DNA of 64,000 nt from Planctomycetota bacterium (GTDB lineage: Bacteria > Planctomycetota > PUPC01 > DSUN01), in contig DAOOIT010000011.1 in the NCBI GenBank assembly GCA_035384565.1, forward strand, positions 1-64,000. Reading direction: 5' to 3'. The position numbers were made by a program, and so were the translations under genes. A model generated the notes under the pieces. It made no database searches. It saw only the letters and a list, made by a program, of their open reading frames with translations, and had not been told where the DNA came from. This document shows positions 49,389 through 56,829 of this stretch, in pieces. Every line of letters starts with the position of its first letter. The stretch's first letter is position 1.

Positions 49389-52055
49389 ATGACCCGAGAC
49401 TCCTTGGCCAGGGGAACCTGGACCCGGCGGGCATCCGCAATCCTGGGGGCATTTGCCGACCGTCGCCTGACGATCGCCGGCCTATGGGCGCTGGGGCTGG
49501 TCGGGATCGGCCTGTCGCTGGTGCTGCCCAGCCAGGTGGGGCGCCTGACCCAACTGTTCACCGGCGACGAACAGGTGGCTTGGCCGCCGGTGCTGCGAAT
49601 GATCCTCTACCTGGTGGGGGCGCAGCTCGGGCTATCGGCGATCAGCTACGTCCGGGCACGCTCGGAAATCTCCCTGCGCGAGTCGGCGATCGCCAGGCTC
49701 ACCCTGCGTCTCTACGGCAGGATCCTGCGGTTCGGGGCCGACTTCTTCCGCACCCAGGAAGTGGAGCGGATCAACGCGCGGGCCATCGAGGACACGAGTC
49801 GGGTGGGCGCGTTCTGGGCGGAGGCACTGGTGGCAGTGCCCCTGGCCGGAGCGAGCATCGGCGTCCTGGGCGCCGTGATGGTGCTGGACAACTGGCTGCT
49901 CGGCCTGTGCATGATCGGGCTCTCGGCCCTGTCGGGCTATTTCGTCTTCTTCGACCGGCAGATTCAGGCGGGCAACCGCGAGGTGCGCGAGGCCTGGGAG
50001 GCCATCCGCGCCCGCACCAGCGAGATGGTGGCCGGCGTCTCCGAAATCCGCAACCACGGCGCGTTCGACTACGCCTTGGGAGACCTCGCCAGGGCCTTCC
50101 GCAGCTACCAGGGTGTCACCGAACGCGTCGGGCGCCTGGTGGCGATGTTCCGAGCGATGGACCCGCTGGTGGCGACGGTGCAGAAAGGGGTGCTGTTCGC
50201 GGTCGGCGCGGCCCTCTGCATCGCCAGTTCCCGCCTGGCGCACCTGTCCGGGCCGATGACTTGGGCGCGCGTCATCAAGTTCATGCTCCTGGCGCAGTTG
50301 TTCCAGAATTCGATCACCCAGTTGTCGTCCTACTTGCTCCAATGGCGGATGACTCGCGAGAGCGCGCGGAGGATCGAGGAGTATCTCGAGCGCCCGTGCG
50401 TGTTCGAGGCGGGCGGCCCCGGCGAGCCGCTCCCCCGAGAGGCTCTGCCCATCACATACGACCGGGTGAGTGTGGTCGGGGAGACGGGTCAGAGCATCCT
50501 GCGGGACGTTACGCTCGGGGTCGAGGCCGGCCAGCACATCGCGCTGTGTGGGCCGTCCGGCTGCGGCAAGACGACGCTGCTTCAGACCCTCGTGCGAGGC
50601 GTCGAGCCGAGCGGCGGCCGCTGCCTGCTGGGAGCCGCCCCCTTGGAGCGCTACGACCTGCTCTCCCTCGCACGCGGGGTCGGCCTCGTGCCGCAGACCC
50701 CCGTGCTGCTGAACACCAGCATTCGCCAGAACCTGTTGCTGTCGCTCCGGCGGCCCGCGGACCGCTGCATCGAGGATGAGGCCGGCCCCATAGATCTCCA
50801 CCGCCTCGACCACGTGCAGCGCCCCGAGCAGCTCGACCAGGAGTTGCTGGCGCTCGTGAGGCTCGTGGGGCTGGAGACCGATCTGATCGGCAAATGCCTG
50901 GATGGCCCGTTGCCCCACGCGCCGGCGGCGAAGGACCTCCGGCTGCGGATCGGGAAGCTCAGGTCCCGGGTCGCTCGGGCGCTGGCGAGCGGCCCCCCTG
51001 ACTCGGTCGTCCGCTTCGACAGCTCCGAGTCCTTCGCTGGCAGCCTGGAGAGCGGGTCCTATGTGGACGCCTTGACCCTGCGCGAGAACCTCTTGCGGGG
51101 CCGGCCCAACTCGCTCGTGCTGGGCGCACCGGAACGGGTGGACAGGCTGATCGTCGAGGCACTGCGCGAGGAGGGGCTGCTGGACGCTGCCCTCCTCCTC
51201 GGCCTCGAGTTCATCGTCGGGGAAGGCGGCAAGCTCCTCTCGGGCGGCCAGCGCCAGAAGGTGGCCATCGCGCGAGCGGTGCTCAAGAACCCCAGCCTGC
51301 TGCTGCTGGACGAGGCGACCGCCAGCCTCGACGAGGCGTCCCAAGCGCGCGTCCTGGACATGATTCGAACGCGCCTCGGCCGCAAGACCGTGATCTCAAT
51401 CACCCACCGCCTCAGCGCCGCCCGCGAGAGCGATCGCATCGTGGTGATGGACCGCGGTCAGGTGGTGCAGCAGGGGAGCTACGACGAGCTGGCCCGTCAG
51501 GACGGCATGTTCCGCTGGCTGATGCAGCAGGAGCGAGGCGAGCGGACCGCGGATTCCCACCCGGTCGGCGCGGCAGCGGGCGCCGCGGGCCTGCGCGAAG
51601 AGCTGCTCCGCAAGCTGGCCTTCTGCACGCTCTTCCACGGGCTCAAGAGCGCCCAGTTGGCCTCCCTTGCGCGCGAGATGCAGATCGTCCAGTGCCCCAA
51701 GGATGCCGTGTTGTTCCGCCGCGGCGACCCGGGCCGCGACCTCTACGTGGTTCTCGACGGCCAGATCGAGTTCTTCGTCGAGCGGGGCGCCGAGAAGGCG
51801 GCCGTGGTCGTGAACCGCACGGGCCCGGGCGGCGTGTTCGGCGAATTGGCGACGTTCGGCCAGGGGCGGCGCACCGTGGGCGCCCGGGCGGCGGCCCAAG
51901 CCACGCTCGGCGTCCTGCGGCGCGACGCGCTCGTCAGGCTGCTCCACGCCGAGCCGGGCATCGCCCTCGAACTGCTCCGCATCGTGTCGAGCCACCTCGC
52001 GCGCACCGCCGACGCCGCGTACGGGGAGCCGGCATCCGCGCCTGGTGTGGCATAG
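49389..52055 (+). CDS. ABC exporter with fused cyclic-nucleotide-binding domain
   Basis: The 888-residue protein has a six-helix exporter domain (about residues 20-320), an ATPase domain and, at about 745-870, a cNMP-binding domain (LFHGLKSAQLASLAREMQ, VVLDGQIEFFVERG, GGVFGELATFG). ATPase motifs are complete: Walker A 388-396 (GPSGCGKTT), signature LSGGQ 617-621, Walker B Asp641-Glu642, switch His673. Between Q-loop and signature there are about 110 extra residues (roughly 450-565) with two ENL-type strands, IRQNLLL and LRENLLRG. No C39 peptidase domain is present, so leader removal would have to be done by another protease, plausibly the linked subtilases. It is the first gene of the cluster, with GGAGG upstream. 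Confidence 0.85.
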   Translation: MTRDSLARGTWTRRASAILGAFADRRLTIAGLWALGLVGIGLSLVLPSQVGRLTQLFTGDEQVAWPPVLRMILYLVGAQLGLSAISYVRARSEISLRESAIARLTLRLYGRILRFGADFFRTQEVERINARAIEDTSRVGAFWAEALVAVPLAGASIGVLGAVMVLDNWLLGLCMIGLSALSGYFVFFDRQIQAGNREVREAWEAIRARTSEMVAGVSEIRNHGAFDYALGDLARAFRSYQGVTERVGRLVAMFRAMDPLVATVQKGVLFAVGAALCIASSRLAHLSGPMTWARVIKFMLLAQLFQNSITQLSSYLLQWRMTRESARRIEEYLERPCVFEAGGPGEPLPREALPITYDRVSVVGETGQSILRDVTLGVEAGQHIALCGPSGCGKTTLLQTLVRGVEPSGGRCLLGAAPLERYDLLSLARGVGLVPQTPVLLNTSIRQNLLLSLRRPADRCIEDEAGPIDLHRLDHVQRPEQLDQELLALVRLVGLETDLIGKCLDGPLPHAPAAKDLRLRIGKLRSRVARALASGPPDSVVRFDSSESFAGSLESGSYVDALTLRENLLRGRPNSLVLGAPERVDRLIVEALREEGLLDAALLLGLEFIVGEGGKLLSGGQRQKVAIARAVLKNPSLLLLDEATASLDEASQARVLDMIRTRLGRKTVISITHRLSAARESDRIVVMDRGQVVQQGSYDELARQDGMFRWLMQQERGERTADSHPVGAAAGAAGLREELLRKLAFCTLFHGLKSAQLASLAREMQIVQCPKDAVLFRRGDPGRDLYVVLDGQIEFFVERGAEKAAVVVNRTGPGGVFGELATFGQGRRTVGARAAAQATLGVLRRDALVRLLHAEPGIALELLRIVSSHLARTADAAYGEPASAPGVA

Positions 52056-52088
52056 GCAGACGCCATTGGCCCCAGGAGGGCGAGACGA

Positions 52089-52766
52089 ATGGAAGCGCAC
52101 AGCCGAGTCTTGCAGACGTACCTGGGCATCGCGCCGCGCACGAGCGAGGAGGCAGCGCTGCGGCTGCTGGTGGACCTCGGCCGCCAATACGCCGACGCCG
52201 AAGAGGGCTCGCTGCTCGTGTTGGACCCCAGGACCAATGAGCTGGTCTTCGCCATGACGTCGGGCGACCGCCAGTCCGAGAAAACCCTCCTCGGCCAGCG
52301 GGTCCCCATGGGCCGCGGCCTGGTGGGGCTCGCGGTCGCCACGCGCGAGGTGCAAGCCGGGGCACCCACTTTCCGCGACCTCCGCCAGCGCAAACACCGG
52401 GGGGCCGCCGGGAGCCAGCCCACCGCCGTCCTGGCCGCGCCCATGCTCGTGCGCGAGGAGGTCATCGGCGTCCTCACCGCGGCAACCTTCCGCCCCGGCC
52501 GCCATTTCACACAGGCCCACGCGGCGTTCTACGGCAAGATCGCCGCGGTGGCGGGCCTCGTGGTGGACCAGCAGCAGCGCCTCGCCGCCGTCGAGCATCT
52601 CGACAAGGGCGGGCGGCTGCCCGCCGCCCGCACGCGCGAGCAGCGGCTGCAGGCCGAGATCGTCGCCCGCGTCGTTCGCCTCACCGCCGGGCGGCCCGAG
52701 CGCCTGGCCCGCGTGGCGGCGCTCCTGGCCGCCGTCGAGGCCCTCGGCCGGGGGCCGCAGCCATGA
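52089..52766 (+). CDS. GAF-domain protein (module 1)
   Basis: The 225-residue protein is one GAF domain (about residues 20-165): EEGSLLVLDPRTNELVFAM, then VPMGRGLVGLAVATREVQ, then TAVLAAPMLVREEVIGVLTA. GAF domains bind cyclic nucleotides or other small ligands, but the ligand cannot be predicted here. The last 55 residues are Arg/Ala-rich and helical. Its stop overlaps the subtilase start (ATGA at 52763-52766). It begins 34 bases after the ABC gene. The same GAF-then-subtilase order recurs at 55473-56745. Confidence 0.8.
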   Translation: MEAHSRVLQTYLGIAPRTSEEAALRLLVDLGRQYADAEEGSLLVLDPRTNELVFAMTSGDRQSEKTLLGQRVPMGRGLVGLAVATREVQAGAPTFRDLRQRKHRGAAGSQPTAVLAAPMLVREEVIGVLTAATFRPGRHFTQAHAAFYGKIAAVAGLVVDQQQRLAAVEHLDKGGRLPAARTREQRLQAEIVARVVRLTAGRPERLARVAALLAAVEALGRGPQP

Positions 52767-53554
52767 GCCGCATCCAGCGCGCCCTCCAAGACTCCTTCCG
52801 GCGACTTCGCCGTGCCCGCCTTCAGCCGGTTCAAGTCGCGGTCGTGGACAGCGGCGTTGACGCCACGCACCCCGCCCTGCGCGGGCGCGTGGCAGCGGCA
52901 TGGCAGGTCATCCCGGGCGCGGACTCGCCCCGACTGGCCAGGGTCTCCCGCGCGCGGAACAACGACTCCTTCGGCCACGGCACGGCGGTGGCGGGGATCA
53001 TCGCGGCCATCGCGCCCAATGCCCGCCTGCTCGACATCCGCGTGCTGGACGAGCATTGCCAAGGGGGCGGGCAGGCGCTCCTGGCGGGCTTCGGGCAGGC
53101 CATGGCCGCGGGCGCCCGCCTCATCAACCTCAGCCTCGCCTGCGTCGCCGAATACGCCCCCCAGCTCCACGACCTGTGCGAGCGGGCCTATCGGCGAAAC
53201 CAGATCGTCATCGCCGCCCGGCGCAACATGCCGCTCGCCGACAACGGCTTCCCCGCGGAATTCTCCTCATGCATCAGCGTGGACGTGATGGCCTCCCCGT
53301 CACCCTACGCCATCGCGTTCCTCGACCCGCCGCCCATCGAGTTCGCGGCGCGTGGCGAGAACGTCCGCGTTCTCGCCGCCGGCGGTGGCACCACGCATCA
53401 GACGGGCACGAGCTTCGCCACGCCGGCGGTCACAGGGCTGTGCGCCCTCCTCGTGGGCGCCTACCCCGACCTGAAGCTCTTTGAGCTCAAGACCTTGCTC
53501 AAGCATTTCGCTCGCCGCCCGGCCTGCGGCAGGGACAGGCATTCGGGTTCTTGA
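52763..53554 (+). CDS. cytoplasmic subtilisin-like (S8) peptidase, module 1
   Basis: The 263-residue protein is a compact subtilase with a full catalytic set: Asp29 in VAVVDSGVDATHP, His72 in SFGHGTAVAG, Ser217 in GTSFATPAVTG, and Asn155 (AARRNMP) as the likely oxyanion residue. There is no signal peptide or propeptide, so it should act in the cytoplasm. It could remove the leader of the neighbouring precursor peptide, as subtilases do in several RiPP pathways. It is coupled to the GAF gene, and its TGA stop lies within the -35 box of the next promoter. Confidence 0.88.
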   Translation: MSRIQRALQDSFRRLRRARLQPVQVAVVDSGVDATHPALRGRVAAAWQVIPGADSPRLARVSRARNNDSFGHGTAVAGIIAAIAPNARLLDIRVLDEHCQGGGQALLAGFGQAMAAGARLINLSLACVAEYAPQLHDLCERAYRRNQIVIAARRNMPLADNGFPAEFSSCISVDVMASPSPYAIAFLDPPPIEFAARGENVRVLAAGGGTTHQTGTSFATPAVTGLCALLVGAYPDLKLFELKTLLKHFARRPACGRDRHSGS

Positions 53555-53579
53555 CAGGGCGGATTGCGGCTGGTATACT
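53551..53579 (+). promoter_or_regulatory. near-consensus promoter of the precursor peptide gene
   Basis: TTGACA (53551-53556), 17 bp, TATACT (53574-53579). The -35 box overlaps the subtilase stop codon. Expected start near 53586, giving a leader of about 105 bases. Confidence 0.8.
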
Positions 53580-53690
53580 TTGCGGAGCACGCGAGTGGCC
53601 GTCCACCCGGCAGGTCATCTGTGCAGAGGCGCTCCTCTTGGGCGGGGGGTGCCGTCCGGAGTCCTCAACCGAGACAGAGGAGGACGAACG

Positions 53691-53918
53691 ATGGGGAAGT
53701 TCGAGGATCCGCGGACGTTCCTGAAGAAGAAGCTGGGACCGGTCGGATTCAAGAAGTTCCAGGAGGGGATGCGCCTCGCCGCCGAGGGCAAAGGGGAGAA
53801 GAAGCCGAAGGCGGACGTCGAGGGACAGTCTGCTTCCTGCTATTCCTCCTGCGCGAGCTACTGCGACAGCAACAGCTTCCTGTCCTCCGGCGCCTACAGC
53901 AGGTTCAGCTTCGACTGA
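53691..53918 (+). CDS. putative RiPP precursor peptide
   Basis: The 75-residue peptide has a charged leader (MGKFEDPRTFLKKKLGPVGF, then a helix KKFQEGMRLAAEGKG) and a Ser/Cys/aromatic-rich core from about residue 47. Cys50, Cys54 and Cys58 form C-X3-C-X3-C in SASCYSSCASYCDS, followed by SFLSSGAYSRFSFD. Such contrast between leader and core, next to a radical SAM/SPASM enzyme, is typical of precursors whose Cys residues are cross-linked to neighbouring alpha carbons. AGAGGAGGA lies 7 bases before the ATG and a strong promoter lies upstream, so it should be made in excess. The maturase begins 9 bases after its stop. No family match is claimed. Confidence 0.8.
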   Translation: MGKFEDPRTFLKKKLGPVGFKKFQEGMRLAAEGKGEKKPKADVEGQSASCYSSCASYCDSNSFLSSGAYSRFSFD

Positions 53919-53927
53919 TCGACGGCA

Positions 53928-55418
53928 ATGGACTTCGCGCCTGTGGCCGCTTCGCCTGATAACGTGGCGACGGGTGAGTCCGGCTCGAGCCGGCCGCTGT
54001 ACAAAGTCTTCTCTACGGACTCCGGCCACTACCTTTACGATACGGCCACGAATCAGATCCTCACCGTGCCTGAGGACTTTGCGCGCCACCTCGCCGAGGG
54101 AGCCTTCTCGCAGGGCGAGCTCGACGAGATGGCCGCGGACCCCTGGGACGGCGTCCTCGTCCCCACCTCCGGCCTCCCTCTGACGCCGAGGCTGGACCGC
54201 GCCACCGTCGAGAGCGCGATCCAGGGCGAGTGCAAGCAGCTCATCCTGGAAGCGACCCGCGACTGCAATCTGCGCTGCAAGTACTGCCTCTACTCGGGCC
54301 GCCAGCCCGGCCGCCGCGGCACCTACGAGCAGCACATGGCCCCCGACACGGCGCGCAAGGCCGTGGACTATCTGGCGGCCCACTCATCCCGCTGCCCCGA
54401 GGTCATTGTCGGCTTCTACGGCGGCGAGCCGCTCCTCAACCCCTCTCTCATGCGCGCCACCGCCGAATACGCCCGCCGAACCATCACAGACAAGAAGCTC
54501 ACCCTCACCCTCACCACGAACGGCACGCTGCTCAACCGCGAGACGATGGACTTTCTCGCCGCCAACGAGTTCTTCGTCTACGTCAGCATGGACGGCCCGC
54601 GCGAGGCGAACGACCGGAACCGCGTCTTCGCCGGCTCGGGGGAAGGCACATCCGACCTCGTGGTGGCGCGGCTGCGCGAGTTCCAGCGGCTCTACCCCGA
54701 CTACTGCCGCCGCTCCGTCGGCTTCTCGATGGTCATTGCGCCCGGGGCGGATCTCGCGCGCATGGCCGAATGGGCCGGCGAATGGGACCTCGCCCTTGCC
54801 ACCGTGACCCGCGCCTCGGACGACACGGGAGAACTCGAGGAAGCCTTTCGAGCGCAGCCCGTGACCGGCTACGAACAGCTCAAGGCCCAGTACATCGAGG
54901 CGGCTCGCACCGGCACGTTGCCGCAGCGGCGCGGGCGCATCGGCTTCGCCCTCCACACCGCCCTGTTCTCCATCGGGCTCTCCACCCTGCGCAAGCGGGC
55001 CGTGCCCACATCGCCTCACGACCGCGCTATCCGCCGAGGCATCTGCATCCCCAGCAAACAGCGGCTCTTCGTGGACTGCAACGGCGACCTCTTCCCGTGC
55101 GAGAAGACGGACGGCTTCCGCCACCTCCACCTCGGCCACGTGGACACTGGGGTGGACGCCCGGAGGGCCTATGACATCATTGTCGGGTTCCACGAGTTCC
55201 TCGCCGAGGAGTGCGCCTCGTGCTGGCTCTGGCGGCTGTGTCCCGTCTGCTTCGTGGGGGCGACCGTGGGGAATGCCTACGCGCGCGACAAGGCGCGGCG
55301 GGTCTGCGAGATGCATCGCCGCGAGATGGCCGACACGCTGAAGACCTACTGCACCATCCTCGAGCACGATCCGGGCGCGCTCGATTGCTTCCTTGACTCG
55401 CAGGCGGATTTGGTGTAG
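53928..55418 (+). CDS. radical SAM/SPASM peptide maturase
   Basis: The 496-residue enzyme has an N-terminal segment like those of Cys-rich-peptide maturases (YKVFSTDSGHYLYDTATNQI), the radical SAM motif Cys113-X3-Cys117-X2-Cys120 in DCNLRCKYCLY and GFYGGEPLLN for SAM binding. A C-terminal SPASM region carries Cys373, Cys384, Cys391, then Cys429-X2-Cys432-X5-Cys438-X2-Cys441, for extra Fe-S clusters. It probably modifies the peptide encoded 9 bases upstream, for example by thioether or carbon-carbon links. ATG 53928 has no good ribosome site, so translation may depend on coupling to the precursor gene. Confidence 0.88.
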   Translation: MDFAPVAASPDNVATGESGSSRPLYKVFSTDSGHYLYDTATNQILTVPEDFARHLAEGAFSQGELDEMAADPWDGVLVPTSGLPLTPRLDRATVESAIQGECKQLILEATRDCNLRCKYCLYSGRQPGRRGTYEQHMAPDTARKAVDYLAAHSSRCPEVIVGFYGGEPLLNPSLMRATAEYARRTITDKKLTLTLTTNGTLLNRETMDFLAANEFFVYVSMDGPREANDRNRVFAGSGEGTSDLVVARLREFQRLYPDYCRRSVGFSMVIAPGADLARMAEWAGEWDLALATVTRASDDTGELEEAFRAQPVTGYEQLKAQYIEAARTGTLPQRRGRIGFALHTALFSIGLSTLRKRAVPTSPHDRAIRRGICIPSKQRLFVDCNGDLFPCEKTDGFRHLHLGHVDTGVDARRAYDIIVGFHEFLAEECASCWLWRLCPVCFVGATVGNAYARDKARRVCEMHRREMADTLKTYCTILEHDPGALDCFLDSQADLV

Positions 55419-55472
55419 AAACCCCGTGTCGTGCGTCGGTGGCTTCTCCCTGGACGCTATGGGGGTTTCCGA

Positions 55473-55985
55473 ATGGCCTCGCCTCCTGAAGCCGGCGCCC
55501 GCCTCGGGGCTGCGCAACCGGCGCTTGACCGCGCCGCCTGCCAGCGCGGCCGGCTCGGCCGGCTGTTGCGCCGCCTCCTCGCGGAGGCCGTCGCGTCGTG
55601 CCGGGCCACCGAAGGTACCCTCTGGGTCCCCTCCCCCACTGGCGCGGCACTCGAGGGAGCGCTCAACCACGGCCAAACGCCCGACATTCTGGAGGCCGCC
55701 TCCGTGCCCGTGGCCGACAGCGTAATCGGCCTCGTCTTCTGCACGGGCGCCGCGGCCTGCATCGGCCCGGACGACCCTCACAACCCGAGTGTGGACGAGC
55801 AAACCGGCCTCCCCACCCGCGCGATGGCCGCAGCCCCCGTTCGCATCGGGTCCGATACGGTGGCCGTGCTCTCGGTGATCAACCCGGCGGGCGGCGGCGT
55901 CTTCTCGCGCGCCGACCTCGAGGCCCTCGAGTGGAAGGCGTATCTCGCGGCCCTGGTGATCGAGGACGCACACGATGAGCCCTGA
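55473..55985 (+). CDS. GAF-domain protein (module 2)
   Basis: The 170-residue product has the same plan as module 1: a helix (RGRLGRLLRRLLAEAVASCR), then GAF strands ATEGTLWVPSPTGAAL, VADSVIGLVFCTGAAACIG, MAAAPVRIGSDTVAVLSVI and a closing helix. Its stop overlaps the next subtilase start by 11 bases. The start is not certain: ATG 55473 has only a G-rich run upstream, and the frame is open to a GTG at 55431. It lies 54 bases after the maturase gene. Confidence 0.72.
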   Translation: MASPPEAGARLGAAQPALDRAACQRGRLGRLLRRLLAEAVASCRATEGTLWVPSPTGAALEGALNHGQTPDILEAASVPVADSVIGLVFCTGAAACIGPDDPHNPSVDEQTGLPTRAMAAAPVRIGSDTVAVLSVINPAGGGVFSRADLEALEWKAYLAALVIEDAHDEP

Positions 55986-56745
55986 GCCCGTGGCCATAGA
56001 CGCGGCCCGCCTCGCAGCCGCCACCGGCAGCGGCGTGCGGGTGCTGCTGGTAGACTCGGGCGTGGAGGTGAGCCACCCGGCGTTGCAGGGCGTGAGAATC
56101 CCCTGCTGGGGCGTGCGGCTGGCGGAGGGCGCGACGCCGTGCGTCGTCGAGGACAGCGGCGGCGACGCGGCCGGCCATGGCACCGCCGTGGCCTGGCTGC
56201 TGCACCAGCACGCGCCCGAGGCCGAGCTTCACAGCCTGCGGGCCATCGGACCCAGCCTCCACGGCTCGTCGGCCCTCCTCCTCGCCGGCCTGCGGTGGGG
56301 CGTCCGGCAGGGCTACGACATCCTCGTCTGCAGCTTCGGCACAGCCTGCGAGGATTTTCTGCGCGACTACAAGCGGTTGGTGGACCAGGCCTTCTGCCGC
56401 AACGTGTGGCTTGTCGCCGCGTCGGGCAACGTGGACTTCTGCGCGGCGGAGTACCCCGCGCACTTCCCCACCGTGCTTTCGACCGATTTCGCAGCGCTGC
56501 ACGGTCTGGCCCTACAGCGGCGGCGGGGAACCCTCGTGGAGTTCGTGGCGAACGGGGAGGGCCTCCATGTGCCGTGGCGGGGAGGAGGCTACCGCACGGT
56601 ATCGGGGTGCAGCTTCGCCGCGCCCCATCTCGCCGCCCTTGCGGCCAGGGTGCGCCAGGCCCATCCCGCCTGGAACGCCTGCCAGGCCAAAGCCGCCCTC
56701 TACGCGCTCGCGGAAGAGGCCCCTCGCGAGGCCCTGCGCACCTGA
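55975..56745 (+). CDS. cytoplasmic subtilisin-like (S8) peptidase, module 2
   Basis: The 256-residue subtilase has Asp27 in VLLVDSGVEVSHP, His68 in AGHGTAVAW, oxyanion Asn152 in AASGNVDF and nucleophile Ser213 in SGCSFAAPHLAA, so it should be active. Like module 1 it lacks a signal peptide. The surrounding sequences differ clearly from module 1 (for example Cys residues at VCSFGTACEDF), so the duplication is old or the two cut different sites, such as leader and core. It is the last plus-strand gene of the cluster. Confidence 0.88.
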   Translation: MSPEPVAIDAARLAAATGSGVRVLLVDSGVEVSHPALQGVRIPCWGVRLAEGATPCVVEDSGGDAAGHGTAVAWLLHQHAPEAELHSLRAIGPSLHGSSALLLAGLRWGVRQGYDILVCSFGTACEDFLRDYKRLVDQAFCRNVWLVAASGNVDFCAAEYPAHFPTVLSTDFAALHGLALQRRRGTLVEFVANGEGLHVPWRGGGYRTVSGCSFAAPHLAALAARVRQAHPAWNACQAKAALYALAEEAPREALRT

Positions 56746-56829
56746 GAGTGCCCAAGCGTGTCTCTGCGCACCCTGCGCGTGTCGGCCGCGTCGAGTGGGC
56801 GAGCGGATGGGCGGATGGCAATCACCCGC

